Assembly: GCA_046726235.1 (NCBI GenBank)
Contig: JBKPAD010000007.1
Coordinates: 62,001 to 126,000 of the forward strand
Reading direction: 5' to 3'
From: Nitricoxidireducens sp046726235
GTDB lineage: Bacteria; Pseudomonadota; Gammaproteobacteria; Burkholderiales; Rhodocyclaceae
DNA: 64,000 nt
Positions 6,744 to 15,040 of this stretch are shown piece by piece. The position numbers and the translations under genes are program-made. Position 1 is the first letter of the stretch; every line of letters begins with the position of its first letter. Under the pieces are notes generated by a model. The model saw nothing but the letters and a program-made list of their open reading frames with translations. It made no database searches and was not told the origin of the DNA.

Positions 6744-9191
6744 ATGGCCAAACAGAAACTCGTGATGGTCGGCAACGGCATGGCCGGCTGCCGCACCCTG
6801 GAGGAGCTGCTCAAGCTCGCGCCGGACATGTACGACATCGCCGTGTTCGGCGCCGAGCCGCATCCCAACTACAACCGCATCCTGCTGTCGCCGGTGCTGG
6901 CCGGCGAGATGACGCTGCAGGACATCGTGCTCAACGACCTCGACTGGTACGCGGCCAACGGCATCACGCTGCATGCCGGCAAGAAGGTCGCGAGCATCGA
7001 CCGCATCAAGCGCAAGGTGATCGCCGAGGATGGCACCGAGGAAACCTACGACCGCCTGCTGCTCGCCACCGGCTCGCTGCCCTTCATGCTGCCGGTGCCG
7101 GGCAGGGACCTGCCGGGCGTTATCGCCTATCGCGACATCGCCGACACCGAGGCGATGATCGAGGCCGCCAAGAGCCACAGCCACGCCGTCGTCGTCGGCG
7201 CCGGCCTGCTCGGGCTGGAAGCCGCCAACGGCCTGCGCCTGCGCGGCATGGACGTCACCGTCGTGCATCTCGGCGACTGGATCATGGAACGCCAGCTCGA
7301 CAAGCCGGCGGCCGACCTGCTGATGAAGTCGCTCGAGGCCAAGGGCCTCAAGTTCGCGCTCGGCAAGCAGACCGCCGAACTCGTGCAGGGCGAGAGCGGC
7401 CGCGTCGCCGCGGTCAAGTTCAAGGACGGCGAATCGATTCCCGCCGACCTCGTCGTCATGGCCGTCGGCATCCGGCCGAACTTCGAGCTGGCGCAGAAGT
7501 CCGGCATCCACTGCGACCGCGGCATCGTCGTCTCCGACACGCTGCAGACCTACGACCCGCGCATCTACGCCGTCGGCGAATGCGCGGCGCATCGGGGCAC
7601 CGCCTACGGCCTGGTGGCGCCGCTGTTCGAGCAGGCCAAGGTCTGCGCCAACCATCTCGCGCACTTCGGCATCGGCCGCTACCAGGGCTCGGTGACCTCG
7701 ACCAAGCTCAAGGTCACCGGCATCGACGTCTTCTCGGCCGGGGACTTCAGCGGCGGCGAGGGCACGGACGAAATCGTGCTCAACGACCCCTCGGGCGGCG
7801 TCTACAAGAAGCTGGTGCTCAAGGGCAACCGGCTCGTCGGCGCGGTGCTCTACGGCGACACCGCCGACGGCGCCTGGTACTTCCAGCTGCTGAAGGAAAA
7901 GCAGTGCGTGAAGGACATCCGCGACCACCTGATGTTCGGCCAGAACCACATCGGCGACCTGGGTCATCAAGGACAGAGTCACGCCGCGGCGATGTCCGAC
8001 GAAGCCGAGGTGTGCGGCTGCAATGGCGTCTGCAAGGGCACGATCGTCAAGGCGATCAAGGAGCACGGGCTGTTCACGCTCGACGACGTGCGCAAGCACA
8101 CCAAGGCCTCGTCGTCCTGCGGCTCCTGCACCGGGCTGGTCGAGCAGATCCTCGCCTCGACCGTCGGCGGCGCCTACCAGCCGGCGACCACTACCGACAA
8201 GCCGGTCTGCGGCTGCACCGAGCGCACCCACGGCGAAGTGCGCGCGGCAATTCGTGACGGAAGAATCGGCGAGCAGAAGCTGCTGACGATTCCCGACGCC
8301 ATGCGCTTCCTCGAGTGGAAGACGCCCAACGGCTGCGCCTCCTGCCGTCCGGCGCTCAACTACTACCTGATCTCGACCTGGCCGCACGAGGCGCAGGACG
8401 ATCCGCAGAGCCGCTTCATCAACGAGCGCGCCCACGCCAACATCCAGAAGGACGGCACCTACTCGGTGGTGCCGCGCATGTGGGGCGGGCTGACGACGCC
8501 GGACGAACTGCGCCGCATCGCCGATGTCGCCGAGAAATACGCCGTGCCGACGGTGAAGATGACCGGCGGCGCGCGCATCGACCTGCTCGGCATCCGCAAG
8601 GAAGACCTGCCCGGCGTCTGGAAGGACCTCGGCATGCCGTCCGGCCACGCCTACGGCAAGAGCATCCGCACGGTGAAGACCTGCGTCGGCGCCGAGCACT
8701 GTCGCTTCGGCACGCAACGTTCGATGGCGATGGGCGTCAAGCTGGAGAAGATGCTCTACGGCATGTGGTCGCCGCACAAGGTGAAGCTGGCGGTGTCGGG
8801 TTGCCCGCGCAACTGCGCCGAGGCCGGCATCAAGGACATCGGCGTCATCGGCGTCGACTCCGGCTACGAGCTCTACGTCGCCGGCAACGGCGGCATCAAG
8901 ACCGAGGTCGCGCAGTTCCTCTGCAAGGTGAAGAACGACGACGAGGTGAAGGAGTATTCCGGCGCCTTCCTCCAGCTCTATCGCGAGGAAGGCTACTACC
9001 TGGAGCGCACCTGCCACTACGTCGCCCGCGTCGGCCTCGATTACGTGAAGCAGCGCGTGGTCGGGGATGCCGAGAACCGCAAGCGCCTGTTCGAGCGCCT
9101 GCTGTTCGCGCTGCAGGACTACGAGGATCCGTGGCGCGCCGCCGTCGAGCAGCCGGCGGTGCGGCGCGAATACGAAAGGCTGGAGGCCTGA
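6744..9191 (+). CDS. nirB: Assimilatory nitrite reductase [NAD(P)H], large subunit
   Basis: The 815-residue flavoprotein reduces nitrite to ammonium in the cytoplasm with NAD(P)H. In order it shows an FAD-binding N-terminus (MVGNGMAGCRTLEEL), an NAD(P)-binding motif (VVVGAGLLGLEAA), a BFD-type [2Fe-2S] module (CGCNGVCKG and SSSCGSCTGLVEQ, about residues 420-480) and a sulfite/nitrite reductase half. There the siroheme/[4Fe-4S] ligands are TCVGAEHCRFG and SGCPRNCAEAG. Length is normal for NirB. It follows nrtC by 2 bases and precedes nirD by 1 base. Confidence 0.97.
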   Translation: MAKQKLVMVGNGMAGCRTLEELLKLAPDMYDIAVFGAEPHPNYNRILLSPVLAGEMTLQDIVLNDLDWYAANGITLHAGKKVASIDRIKRKVIAEDGTEETYDRLLLATGSLPFMLPVPGRDLPGVIAYRDIADTEAMIEAAKSHSHAVVVGAGLLGLEAANGLRLRGMDVTVVHLGDWIMERQLDKPAADLLMKSLEAKGLKFALGKQTAELVQGESGRVAAVKFKDGESIPADLVVMAVGIRPNFELAQKSGIHCDRGIVVSDTLQTYDPRIYAVGECAAHRGTAYGLVAPLFEQAKVCANHLAHFGIGRYQGSVTSTKLKVTGIDVFSAGDFSGGEGTDEIVLNDPSGGVYKKLVLKGNRLVGAVLYGDTADGAWYFQLLKEKQCVKDIRDHLMFGQNHIGDLGHQGQSHAAAMSDEAEVCGCNGVCKGTIVKAIKEHGLFTLDDVRKHTKASSSCGSCTGLVEQILASTVGGAYQPATTTDKPVCGCTERTHGEVRAAIRDGRIGEQKLLTIPDAMRFLEWKTPNGCASCRPALNYYLISTWPHEAQDDPQSRFINERAHANIQKDGTYSVVPRMWGGLTTPDELRRIADVAEKYAVPTVKMTGGARIDLLGIRKEDLPGVWKDLGMPSGHAYGKSIRTVKTCVGAEHCRFGTQRSMAMGVKLEKMLYGMWSPHKVKLAVSGCPRNCAEAGIKDIGVIGVDSGYELYVAGNGGIKTEVAQFLCKVKNDDEVKEYSGAFLQLYREEGYYLERTCHYVARVGLDYVKQRVVGDAENRKRLFERLLFALQDYEDPWRAAVEQPAVRREYERLEA

Positions 9192-9192
9192 G

Positions 9193-9504
9193 ATGGGACC
9201 GTGGAAGCAGATCTGCACGCTCGACGACATTCCGCGTCTCGGTAGCCGCGTCGTGGCGTCGGCCCGGGGCGACATCGCCGTGTTCCGCACCGGCGACGAC
9301 GAAGTGTTCGCCATGCACGACAAGTGCCCGCACCGCGGTGGACCGCTCTCGCAGGGCATCGTCGCCGGCAAGGTCGTCACCTGTCCGATGCACGGCCTGA
9401 AGATCGCGCTCGACAGCGGCGAGGCGGTGGCGCCCGACAAGGGCTGCGCCAAACCGTTCGCAGTCAAGGTCGAAGGTGGGGCGGTGTTTCTCGCGCTGGA
9501 CTGA
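9193..9504 (+). CDS. nirD: Nitrite reductase small subunit, Rieske-like
   Basis: The 103-residue protein is the NirD partner of NirB. It keeps the Rieske-type cluster motifs CPHRGGPL and CPMHGLKI, as in the NirD forms that probably bind a [2Fe-2S] centre; the E. coli NirD lacks these ligands. The ATG lies 1 base after the nirB stop. It is the last gene of the nrt-nir unit and is followed by a hairpin terminator. Confidence 0.95.
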   Translation: MGPWKQICTLDDIPRLGSRVVASARGDIAVFRTGDDEVFAMHDKCPHRGGPLSQGIVAGKVVTCPMHGLKIALDSGEAVAPDKGCAKPFAVKVEGGAVFLALD

Positions 9505-9528
9505 TCGGCGTCGCCGGGCGGCGATGAT

Positions 9529-9562
9529 GCGACGGGCTCGCGGTTTCCGCGGGCCCGTCGCG
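9529..9562 (+). terminator. Hairpin terminator between nirD and nasA
   Basis: GCGACGGGC at 9529-9537 pairs with GCCCGTCGC at 9553-9561, and CGCGG at 9539-9543 pairs with CCGCG at 9547-9551, with a TTT loop. Only a short T run (GTTTC) follows, so efficiency is uncertain. It separates the converging nirD and nasA genes. Confidence 0.6.
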
Positions 9563-9564
9563 TT

Positions 9565-12285
9565 TCAGGGCTTCGCTGTCAGCCGCTTGAGCTCGGGGAT
9601 GCAGGAGCCGCAGGAGGTCCCGCACTTGCGCTTGTCCTGGATCGCCGCGAGGTCGAGGCCGGCCGCGAGATCGGTGGCGATCTCGTTCTCGGCGACGTCG
9701 AAGCAGTTGCATACGATGCGGCCGCGCGCGTGCGTGCCGGCCGGCGGCTGGAACACCGGGGCGAAGACCCAGCGTCGCACCTCGTCCGTCGGCGCGCTCT
9801 CGACCATCATCTCGAGCAGCCAGTCGCGCGCCGCCGTCTCGCCGGCGAGGCGCACGCCGGCGAGGATGCCGTCGGCGATCAGCGCGCGCTTGGAGACGCC
9901 GCGTCGGGTGTCGGCGAACGAGAGCATGCGCGCCGGATCGTCGAAGCCAAGGTCGCGGTCGAGGGCGTCTAGTGCGGCGGCGTCGGGCAGGTCGCCCCAG
10001 GCGCGCAGCACCAGCACCGGGTCGTCGCGTCCGGCCAGCGTCAGCGTCGCGTGGACGAAGCCGGCCAGCAGCGGTTGCAGCCGCGAGGTCAGCGCATGCA
10101 CGAGCGCAGCGTCTTCGCCCGGCGCGGCGCGGCGCAGGACGACGAGGCTCAACGGCACCTCGAGCTTCTCGATCTGGACGGCGGCGTGCTTGAGTTCGGG
10201 CTGACGCGAGGTCGGGTCGCAGGCATCGAGCGTCAGCGTGTTAACGCCGGCGCTGCCGAGCGACTGTCCGCTCCAGTGCATCGGGAAGAAGGCGAGGCCG
10301 GGCCGCAGGTTCGGGCTTGCGCGCAGCATCGCGGCGATGGCGCCGCGACGGCTCTTCACGCGCACGACGTCACCGTCGGCGAGGCCACGGCGTTCCATGT
10401 CGGCGGGCGCGACTTCGAGCACCGGTTGCGGCTCGTGGTTGCACAGGCGCGCCACGGTGCCGGTGCGGCTCATGCCGTGCCACTGGTCGCGCAGCCGCCC
10501 GGTGGTCAGGCGCAGCGGGAAGCGCGCGTCGATGGCCTCGGCCGTCGGCCGGTGAACGGCGGCGACGAAGCGCGCGCGTCCCGTCGGCGTCGGGAAGGCG
10601 CCGTCCTCGAACAGGCGCGCCTTGCCCACTGCGGCGCCGGCCGGATACGGCCATTGCTGCGGACCGGCGGATTCGAGCAGCGCATAGGAAAGTCCGCCGA
10701 TGTCGAGGTCGCGTCCGCGCGTGGTGGCGGCATGCTCGGCGAAGATCTGCTCGGGCGCCGTGTACGGAAACAGGCGTTCGGCCTGCGCGGCGCTGCCGAG
10801 TTCGCGGCCGAGCCGCAGCGCGAAGTCGGCGGCGATGCGCCAATCGGGCCGCGCCTCGCCGGGCGGCGCCACGGACGCGCGCACGCGGGAGATGCGCCGC
10901 TCCGAGTTGGTCACCGTGCCTTCGCGCTCGCCCCAACTGGCGGCCGGCAGCAGCAAATCGGCGAAGGCCGTGGTGTCGGTGCGGGCGTAGGCGTCCTGGA
11001 CGACGACGAACTCGCAGCCGGCCAGCGCGGCGCGCACCTTGCCGGCGTCGGGCAGCGAGTGGGCCGGGTTGGTGCAGGCGATCCACAGCGCCTTGATGCG
11101 GCCGGCGCCGACGGCATCGAACAGTTCGACCGCGCTGAGGCCGGGTTTCTCCGGCACGCGCGCAATGCCCCAGAGCCTGGCGACTTCGGCGCGATGCGCC
11201 GGATTGGCGAGGTCACGATGCGCCGACAGCAGGTTCGCCATGCCGCCGACCTCGCGCCCTCCCATGGCGTTGGGCTGACCGGTGAGCGAGAACGGGCCGC
11301 AGCCGGGCTTGCCTATCTTGGCGGTGGCGAGATGGAGGTGGATCAGTGCCGCGTTGTTGTGGCTGCCGTGCGTCGACTGGTTGAGACCCTGGCACCAGAG
11401 CGAGAGCGTGCGGCGGTCGCGTGCGCCGAACCAGCGCGCGGCGGTGACGATGTCGTCAGCCTTCACGCCGCAGACGTCGGCGGCGAGCGCCGGCGTGTAT
11501 TCGCGCACGAGGTCGCGCAGGGCGTCGAAGCCTTCCGTGTGCAGGCGTATCCAGGGCTCGTCGCAAAGCCCTTCCCAGAGCATCACGTGCAGCATCGCGT
11601 TGTAGAGCGCGATGTCGGTGCCGGGCTGGATGGCGAGATGCAGATCGGCCGCCGCGGCGGTGTCGGTGCGGCGCGGATCGACGACGATCAGCTTGAGGTC
11701 GGGCCGCGCGGCCTTCGCATCCTCGATGCGGCGGAAAACGATCGGATGGGCGTAGGCGGTGTTCGAGCCGGCGATCAGCAGGCAGTCGGCGGCCTCGATG
11801 TCCTCGTAGGCGCAGGGCACGCTGTCGGCGCCGAGCGTCAGCTTGTAGCCCGCGACCGCCGAGGACATGCACAGGCGCGAATTGGTGTCGATGTTGTTGG
11901 TGCCGACGAGGCCCTTGGCGAGCTTGTTGAAGACGTAGTAGTCCTCGGTCAGCAACTGGCCGGAGACGTAGAAGGCGACCGCATCGGGGCCGTGCTCGCG
12001 GATGACGTCGGCGAAGCGCCGGGCGGCGTGGTCGAGCGCGGCGTCCCACGACACGCGCTCGCGCGGCACGTCCTTGGCGGCGCGCAGTTCCGGATGCAGC
12101 GCGCGCAACACCCGCGTTTCCGGTGCCGCCGTCAGGTGCAGCGTCGCGCCCTTGGTGCACAGGCGGCCGAAGTTCGCCGGATGATCGGGGTCGCCGCGCA
12201 CGCCGGTGATGCGGCCGGCCTCGTGCTCGACGATGACGCCGCAGCCGACGCCGCAGTAGCAGCAGGTGGATCGGGTTTCGTTCAT
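9565..12285 (-). CDS. nasA: Assimilatory nitrate reductase, molybdopterin large subunit
   Basis: The 906-residue cytoplasmic enzyme reduces nitrate to nitrite. The N-terminal [4Fe-4S] ligands are CCYCGVGCGV and a later Cys in RLCTKGATLH. The molybdopterin-binding body (WCQGLNQSTHGSHNNAAL, QPNAMGGREVGG) and dinucleotide-binding C-terminal domain (RLTTGRLRDQWHGM) follow. The last 60 residues form a BFD-like [2Fe-2S] domain (CNCFDVAENEI, CGTSCGSCIPELKR), as in Klebsiella-type NasA. No NasB-type reductase gene is adjacent, so the electron donor is not known from the window. The ATG at 12285 overlaps the stop of the RseC-like gene. Confidence 0.96.
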   Translation of the reverse strand: MNETRSTCCYCGVGCGVIVEHEAGRITGVRGDPDHPANFGRLCTKGATLHLTAAPETRVLRALHPELRAAKDVPRERVSWDAALDHAARRFADVIREHGPDAVAFYVSGQLLTEDYYVFNKLAKGLVGTNNIDTNSRLCMSSAVAGYKLTLGADSVPCAYEDIEAADCLLIAGSNTAYAHPIVFRRIEDAKAARPDLKLIVVDPRRTDTAAAADLHLAIQPGTDIALYNAMLHVMLWEGLCDEPWIRLHTEGFDALRDLVREYTPALAADVCGVKADDIVTAARWFGARDRRTLSLWCQGLNQSTHGSHNNAALIHLHLATAKIGKPGCGPFSLTGQPNAMGGREVGGMANLLSAHRDLANPAHRAEVARLWGIARVPEKPGLSAVELFDAVGAGRIKALWIACTNPAHSLPDAGKVRAALAGCEFVVVQDAYARTDTTAFADLLLPAASWGEREGTVTNSERRISRVRASVAPPGEARPDWRIAADFALRLGRELGSAAQAERLFPYTAPEQIFAEHAATTRGRDLDIGGLSYALLESAGPQQWPYPAGAAVGKARLFEDGAFPTPTGRARFVAAVHRPTAEAIDARFPLRLTTGRLRDQWHGMSRTGTVARLCNHEPQPVLEVAPADMERRGLADGDVVRVKSRRGAIAAMLRASPNLRPGLAFFPMHWSGQSLGSAGVNTLTLDACDPTSRQPELKHAAVQIEKLEVPLSLVVLRRAAPGEDAALVHALTSRLQPLLAGFVHATLTLAGRDDPVLVLRAWGDLPDAAALDALDRDLGFDDPARMLSFADTRRGVSKRALIADGILAGVRLAGETAARDWLLEMMVESAPTDEVRRWVFAPVFQPPAGTHARGRIVCNCFDVAENEIATDLAAGLDLAAIQDKRKCGTSCGSCIPELKRLTAKP

Positions 12286-12644
12286 TTCGGCGTCACGACG
12301 CTGCGCAGGCTCCGGCGTGGTGCGAGCGGCGCGCCGCCATGGTGCGTCTCGCGCGTCGCGAGCCAGGCCATGAGCGTGCCGAGCGCGGTCCCTGCAACCA
12401 CGCCGACAACGGAATCGAGGACGATCGCGCCGGCCAGTGCGAGCAGAACCGGCGGCAGGCAGACCAGCAGCACGCGGGCGTCGAGTTCCCAATCGGCCAC
12501 CTCGATGGCGACGGAGTCGCCGATGGCCGCGTCGGGCAACACCTGTTGCGGCAGGTGGACGAGCCGCGGCTCGCCGTCGACCGTTATGCGCACGATCGCG
12601 AAGCCGTCGTCGATGGCGGTCACCGTGCCTGCCTGTTTGCCCAT
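12282..12644 (-). CDS. RseC/MucC-like small membrane protein without cysteines
   Basis: The 120-residue protein has a small beta-rich N-terminal domain (GTVTAIDDGFAIVRI, about residues 5-50) and two hydrophobic segments (VLLVCLPPVLLALAGAI and VVGVVAGTALGTLMAWL). This layout is that of RseC/MucC proteins, linked to sigma-E control and to reduction of SoxR. The family's usual N-terminal cysteine cluster is absent; the only Cys lies in the first membrane segment. It shares the ATGA overlap with nasA and is read from a sigma-54 promoter, so a role in nitrate reductase maturation or electron supply is possible but unproven. GGAGG precedes the start. Confidence 0.7.
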   Translation of the reverse strand: MGKQAGTVTAIDDGFAIVRITVDGEPRLVHLPQQVLPDAAIGDSVAIEVADWELDARVLLVCLPPVLLALAGAIVLDSVVGVVAGTALGTLMAWLATRETHHGGAPLAPRRSLRSVVTPK

Positions 12645-12680
12645 TCTCGCCTCCGTTTCGCGGCTTGCCTTTTCTCTCAA

Positions 12681-12696
12681 AGCAAAGCCGGTGCCA
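12681..12696 (-). promoter_or_regulatory. Sigma-54 promoter of the nasA operon
   Basis: On the minus strand TGGCAC (12696-12691), five bases, then TTGC (12685-12682) matches the sigma-54 -24/-12 consensus fully. The start would be near 12670, giving a leader of about 26 bases. That is too short for an ANTAR switch. The site overlaps the upstream region of the divergent tsaD. Confidence 0.8.
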
Positions 12697-12704
12697 TGGC
12701 CGGT

Positions 12705-12710
12705 TAGAAT
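12705..12710 (+). promoter_or_regulatory. -10 box of tsaD (leaderless)
   Basis: TAGAAT ends 7 bases before the tsaD ATG, so transcription should begin at the A of the start codon. There is no Shine-Dalgarno sequence in front of tsaD. Confidence 0.55.
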
Positions 12711-12716
12711 CCGGCG

Positions 12717-13736
12717 ATGCTGGTCCTGGGCATCGAATCCTCCTGCGACGAAACCGGCGTCGCCCTCTACGACACCGAGCGCGGCCTGCTCGGCCATGCC
12801 GTCCATTCCCAGGTGGCGATGCATGAGGAGTACGGCGGGGTCGTTCCCGAGCTTGCCTCGCGCGACCACATCCGCCGGCTGGTTCCCCTGCTCGAAGGCC
12901 TGTTGAAGGAAGCGGGCGCTCACAAGGGCGCGATCGATGCCATCGCCTACACGGCCGGCCCCGGGCTGGCCGGCGCTCTTCTCGTCGGCGCGAGCTTCGC
13001 GGAAGCGCTGGCGCGCGCGCTCGACGTGCCGGCGTTGCCCGTCCATCACCTCGAAGGCCACCTGCTGTCGCCGCTGCTCGCGGCCGAGCCGCCGGCCTTT
13101 CCGTTCGTCGCCCTGCTGGTGTCCGGCGGTCACACCCAACTCATGCGGGTGACCGGAGTGGGCGCTTACGAGTTGCTCGGCGAATCGCTCGACGATGCCG
13201 CCGGCGAAGCCTTCGACAAGACGGCGAAGCTGCTCGGCCTCGGCTATCCGGGCGGCCCGGCGCTCGCGCGCCTGGCCGCCCAAGCCGACGGTCCCGGCCG
13301 GTTCCGCCTGCCGCGGCCGATGCTGAATTCCGGCGACTTCGCCTTCAGCTTTTCAGGACTCAAGACCGCCGTTCTGACGGCGACGCGCGAAAGCGCGCTC
13401 GACGAGGCGGCGAAGGCGCAACTGGCCTGGGAGTTTCAGGAGGCCGCCACCGAGGTGCTGGCGACCAAGGCCGTCGCCGCCTTGAGGCACTGCGGCCTCG
13501 ACCGGTTGGTCGTCGCCGGCGGAGTGGGTGCCAACCGTCGGCTACGCGAACGCCTCGATGCAGCGGCGAAAGGCGGAGTGCGCGTCTTCTATCCCGAGCT
13601 GGAACTGTGCACCGACAACGGCGCGATGATCGCGTTCTGCGGGGCGCAGCGTTTGCTGGCGGGTGCGACGCCTGACACGCCGGGCGTCTTTGCCATCCGG
13701 CCACGCTGGCCGTTGCACGAACTTACCGCCGCTTAG
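12717..13736 (+). CDS. tsaD: tRNA N6-adenosine threonylcarbamoyltransferase TsaD
   Basis: The 339-residue enzyme transfers the threonylcarbamoyl group to A37 of tRNAs that read ANN codons, as part of the TsaBCDE system. It has the ASKHA fold start MLVLGIESSCDETGVAL, the metal-binding histidines in HHLEGHLL, the nucleotide-binding stretch LVSGGHTQL and the C-terminal TDNGAMIA. Length is typical. It stands alone on the plus strand, divergent from the nasA unit and convergent with plsY; a structured repeat fills the downstream gap. Confidence 0.97.
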   Translation: MLVLGIESSCDETGVALYDTERGLLGHAVHSQVAMHEEYGGVVPELASRDHIRRLVPLLEGLLKEAGAHKGAIDAIAYTAGPGLAGALLVGASFAEALARALDVPALPVHHLEGHLLSPLLAAEPPAFPFVALLVSGGHTQLMRVTGVGAYELLGESLDDAAGEAFDKTAKLLGLGYPGGPALARLAAQADGPGRFRLPRPMLNSGDFAFSFSGLKTAVLTATRESALDEAAKAQLAWEFQEAATEVLATKAVAALRHCGLDRLVVAGGVGANRRLRERLDAAAKGGVRVFYPELELCTDNGAMIAFCGAQRLLAGATPDTPGVFAIRPRWPLHELTAA

Positions 13737-13747
13737 CGTCGGTGGGC

Positions 13748-14001
13748 GCTCGGGCCGCTGGGGGGCTCTGCTGTGCTTCGTGTCCCCCGGATCGGGCTGG
13801 CGCCCGCTCCTCCTCCTTTACCTACGCACAGCAGAGCCCCCCACCGTCCCGAGCGGTGACGCCCTGCCTCTTTGGAGGTGAAGAACCACCGGCGTATCCG
13901 GCCAAGGATGGCGGGTATCCGATTCCCGTAAGTAAAGGAGGAGCGGCGGGCGCGGCCCGACGCGGGGGACATGGAGGGAATCGGATACCCGCCGTCCTTG
14001 G
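13748..14001 (+). repeat. Dispersed structured intergenic repeat, copy 1
   Basis: This fills the 293-base gap between the convergent tsaD and plsY. Stem A pairs 13760-13776 perfectly with 13826-13842 (17 bp), extended by GCTCGGG at 13748 with CCCGAGC at 13848. Stem C pairs 13902-13927 with 13976-14001 (25 of 26 Watson-Crick, the other a G-T). The loop of A (about 13780-13822, ending CTCCTCCTTTAC) is complementary to the loop of C (about 13931-13972, with GGAGGAG and CGGGGGAC), so the two hairpins could join loop to loop. A second copy in the same orientation lies at 57649-57896. I see no protein-coding signal that I trust. The family name is unknown to me. Confidence 0.85.
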
Positions 14002-14029
14002 CGCGCGCCGACGTGGCGAAACGCCGCCG

Positions 14030-14620
14030 TCAGTTCTTCTTGGAACCGATCCGGCTTTCAGTGCCGGCCATCAGCTTGCGGATGTTTTCCTTGTGACGCC
14101 ACACCAGCAGCAGCGACATCACGAGCACGGCCTGGGCCGTCTGCTGGTCGACAAGCACCCACGCGGCGGCGGGCGCCACCACGGCAGCGGCCAGTGCGGC
14201 CAGCGACGAATAGCGGAAGACGACGGCGACGGTGAGCCACGCTCCCACGCAAGCGAGCGCCAGCCACCCCGAGAAACCGGCGAGCACGCCGAGCGCGGTG
14301 GCGACGCCCTTGCCGCCCTTGAAGCGCAGGAAGATCGGGAACACATGGCCGAGAAAGGCCGCGATGCCTGCGGCCGCGACGCCCAGCGCATCGGCGCCGG
14401 CCAGTTGCGCCAGCCACATCGCCAGCCAGCCCTTGAGCGCGTCGCCGAGCAGCGTCAGCACTGCGGCGAGCTTGTTGCCGGTGCGCAGCACGTTGGTGGC
14501 GCCGGGATTTTTCGAGCCGAAGCTGCGCGGGTCGGCGAGGCCGAAGGCGCGCGAGACGATGACGGCGAAGGGCAGCGATCCGAGCAGGTAGCCCGGCAGG
14601 ACGAAGACGAGGGGATTCAA
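14030..14620 (-). CDS. plsY: Glycerol-3-phosphate acyltransferase PlsY
   Basis: The 196-residue inner-membrane enzyme transfers acyl groups from acyl-phosphate to glycerol-3-phosphate, the first step of phospholipid synthesis. It has about five membrane segments and the three family motifs: YLLGSLPFAVIVS near the N-terminus, GSKNPGATNVLR, and FKGGKGVATALG. It starts with TTG at 14620. The neighbours tsaD and folB are its usual partners in betaproteobacteria. Confidence 0.96.
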   Translation of the reverse strand: MNPLVFVLPGYLLGSLPFAVIVSRAFGLADPRSFGSKNPGATNVLRTGNKLAAVLTLLGDALKGWLAMWLAQLAGADALGVAAAGIAAFLGHVFPIFLRFKGGKGVATALGVLAGFSGWLALACVGAWLTVAVVFRYSSLAALAAAVVAPAAAWVLVDQQTAQAVLVMSLLLVWRHKENIRKLMAGTESRIGSKKN

Positions 14621-14670
14621 TTGAGTTTCCAGCGCCTAGAATGGCCGGCATTCTAATCCCGCACATCATC

Positions 14671-15024
14671 ATGGACTTCATCTTCATCGAGGACATGCGC
14701 GTCGAAGCGCACGTCGGCATCTATCCCCGCGAGCGCGCCGCGCCGCAGACGCTCGAGATCAGCCTGACCTTCGGCGTGCCGGACGAAGCCGCGCGCGACG
14801 ACGACATCGCCAAGACCATCGACTACGCAGTGGTGATCGATCGTGTGCGCAAGGAGCTTGCGGAGCGCCACTTCAACCTGCTAGAAACCTTGGGCGAGTA
14901 CGTGATCGCGCTGATGCTCGACGAGTTCCACGCGCCGTGGATCAAGATCAGCATCGCCAAGGTCGGCATCGCCAAGGGCGTGCGCCGCGTCGGCGTGCAG
15001 ATCGAGCGTTCGCGCGCCGGCTGA
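14671..15024 (+). CDS. folB: Dihydroneopterin aldolase FolB
   Basis: The 117-residue enzyme of folate synthesis cleaves dihydroneopterin to hydroxymethyl-dihydropterin and glycolaldehyde. It begins MDFIFIEDMRVEAHVGIYP, has the pterin-contact region DYAVVIDRVRKEL and the catalytic-lysine region at its end (ISIAKVGIAKGVRRVGV). I chose the ATG at 14671; an in-frame ATG at 14641 would add ten residues before the conserved start. A -10-like TAGAAT sits at 14637-14642. The DUF302 gene follows after 16 bases. Confidence 0.93.
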   Translation: MDFIFIEDMRVEAHVGIYPRERAAPQTLEISLTFGVPDEAARDDDIAKTIDYAVVIDRVRKELAERHFNLLETLGEYVIALMLDEFHAPWIKISIAKVGIAKGVRRVGVQIERSRAG

Positions 15025-15040
15025 CGAAAAGGAGACGAGG

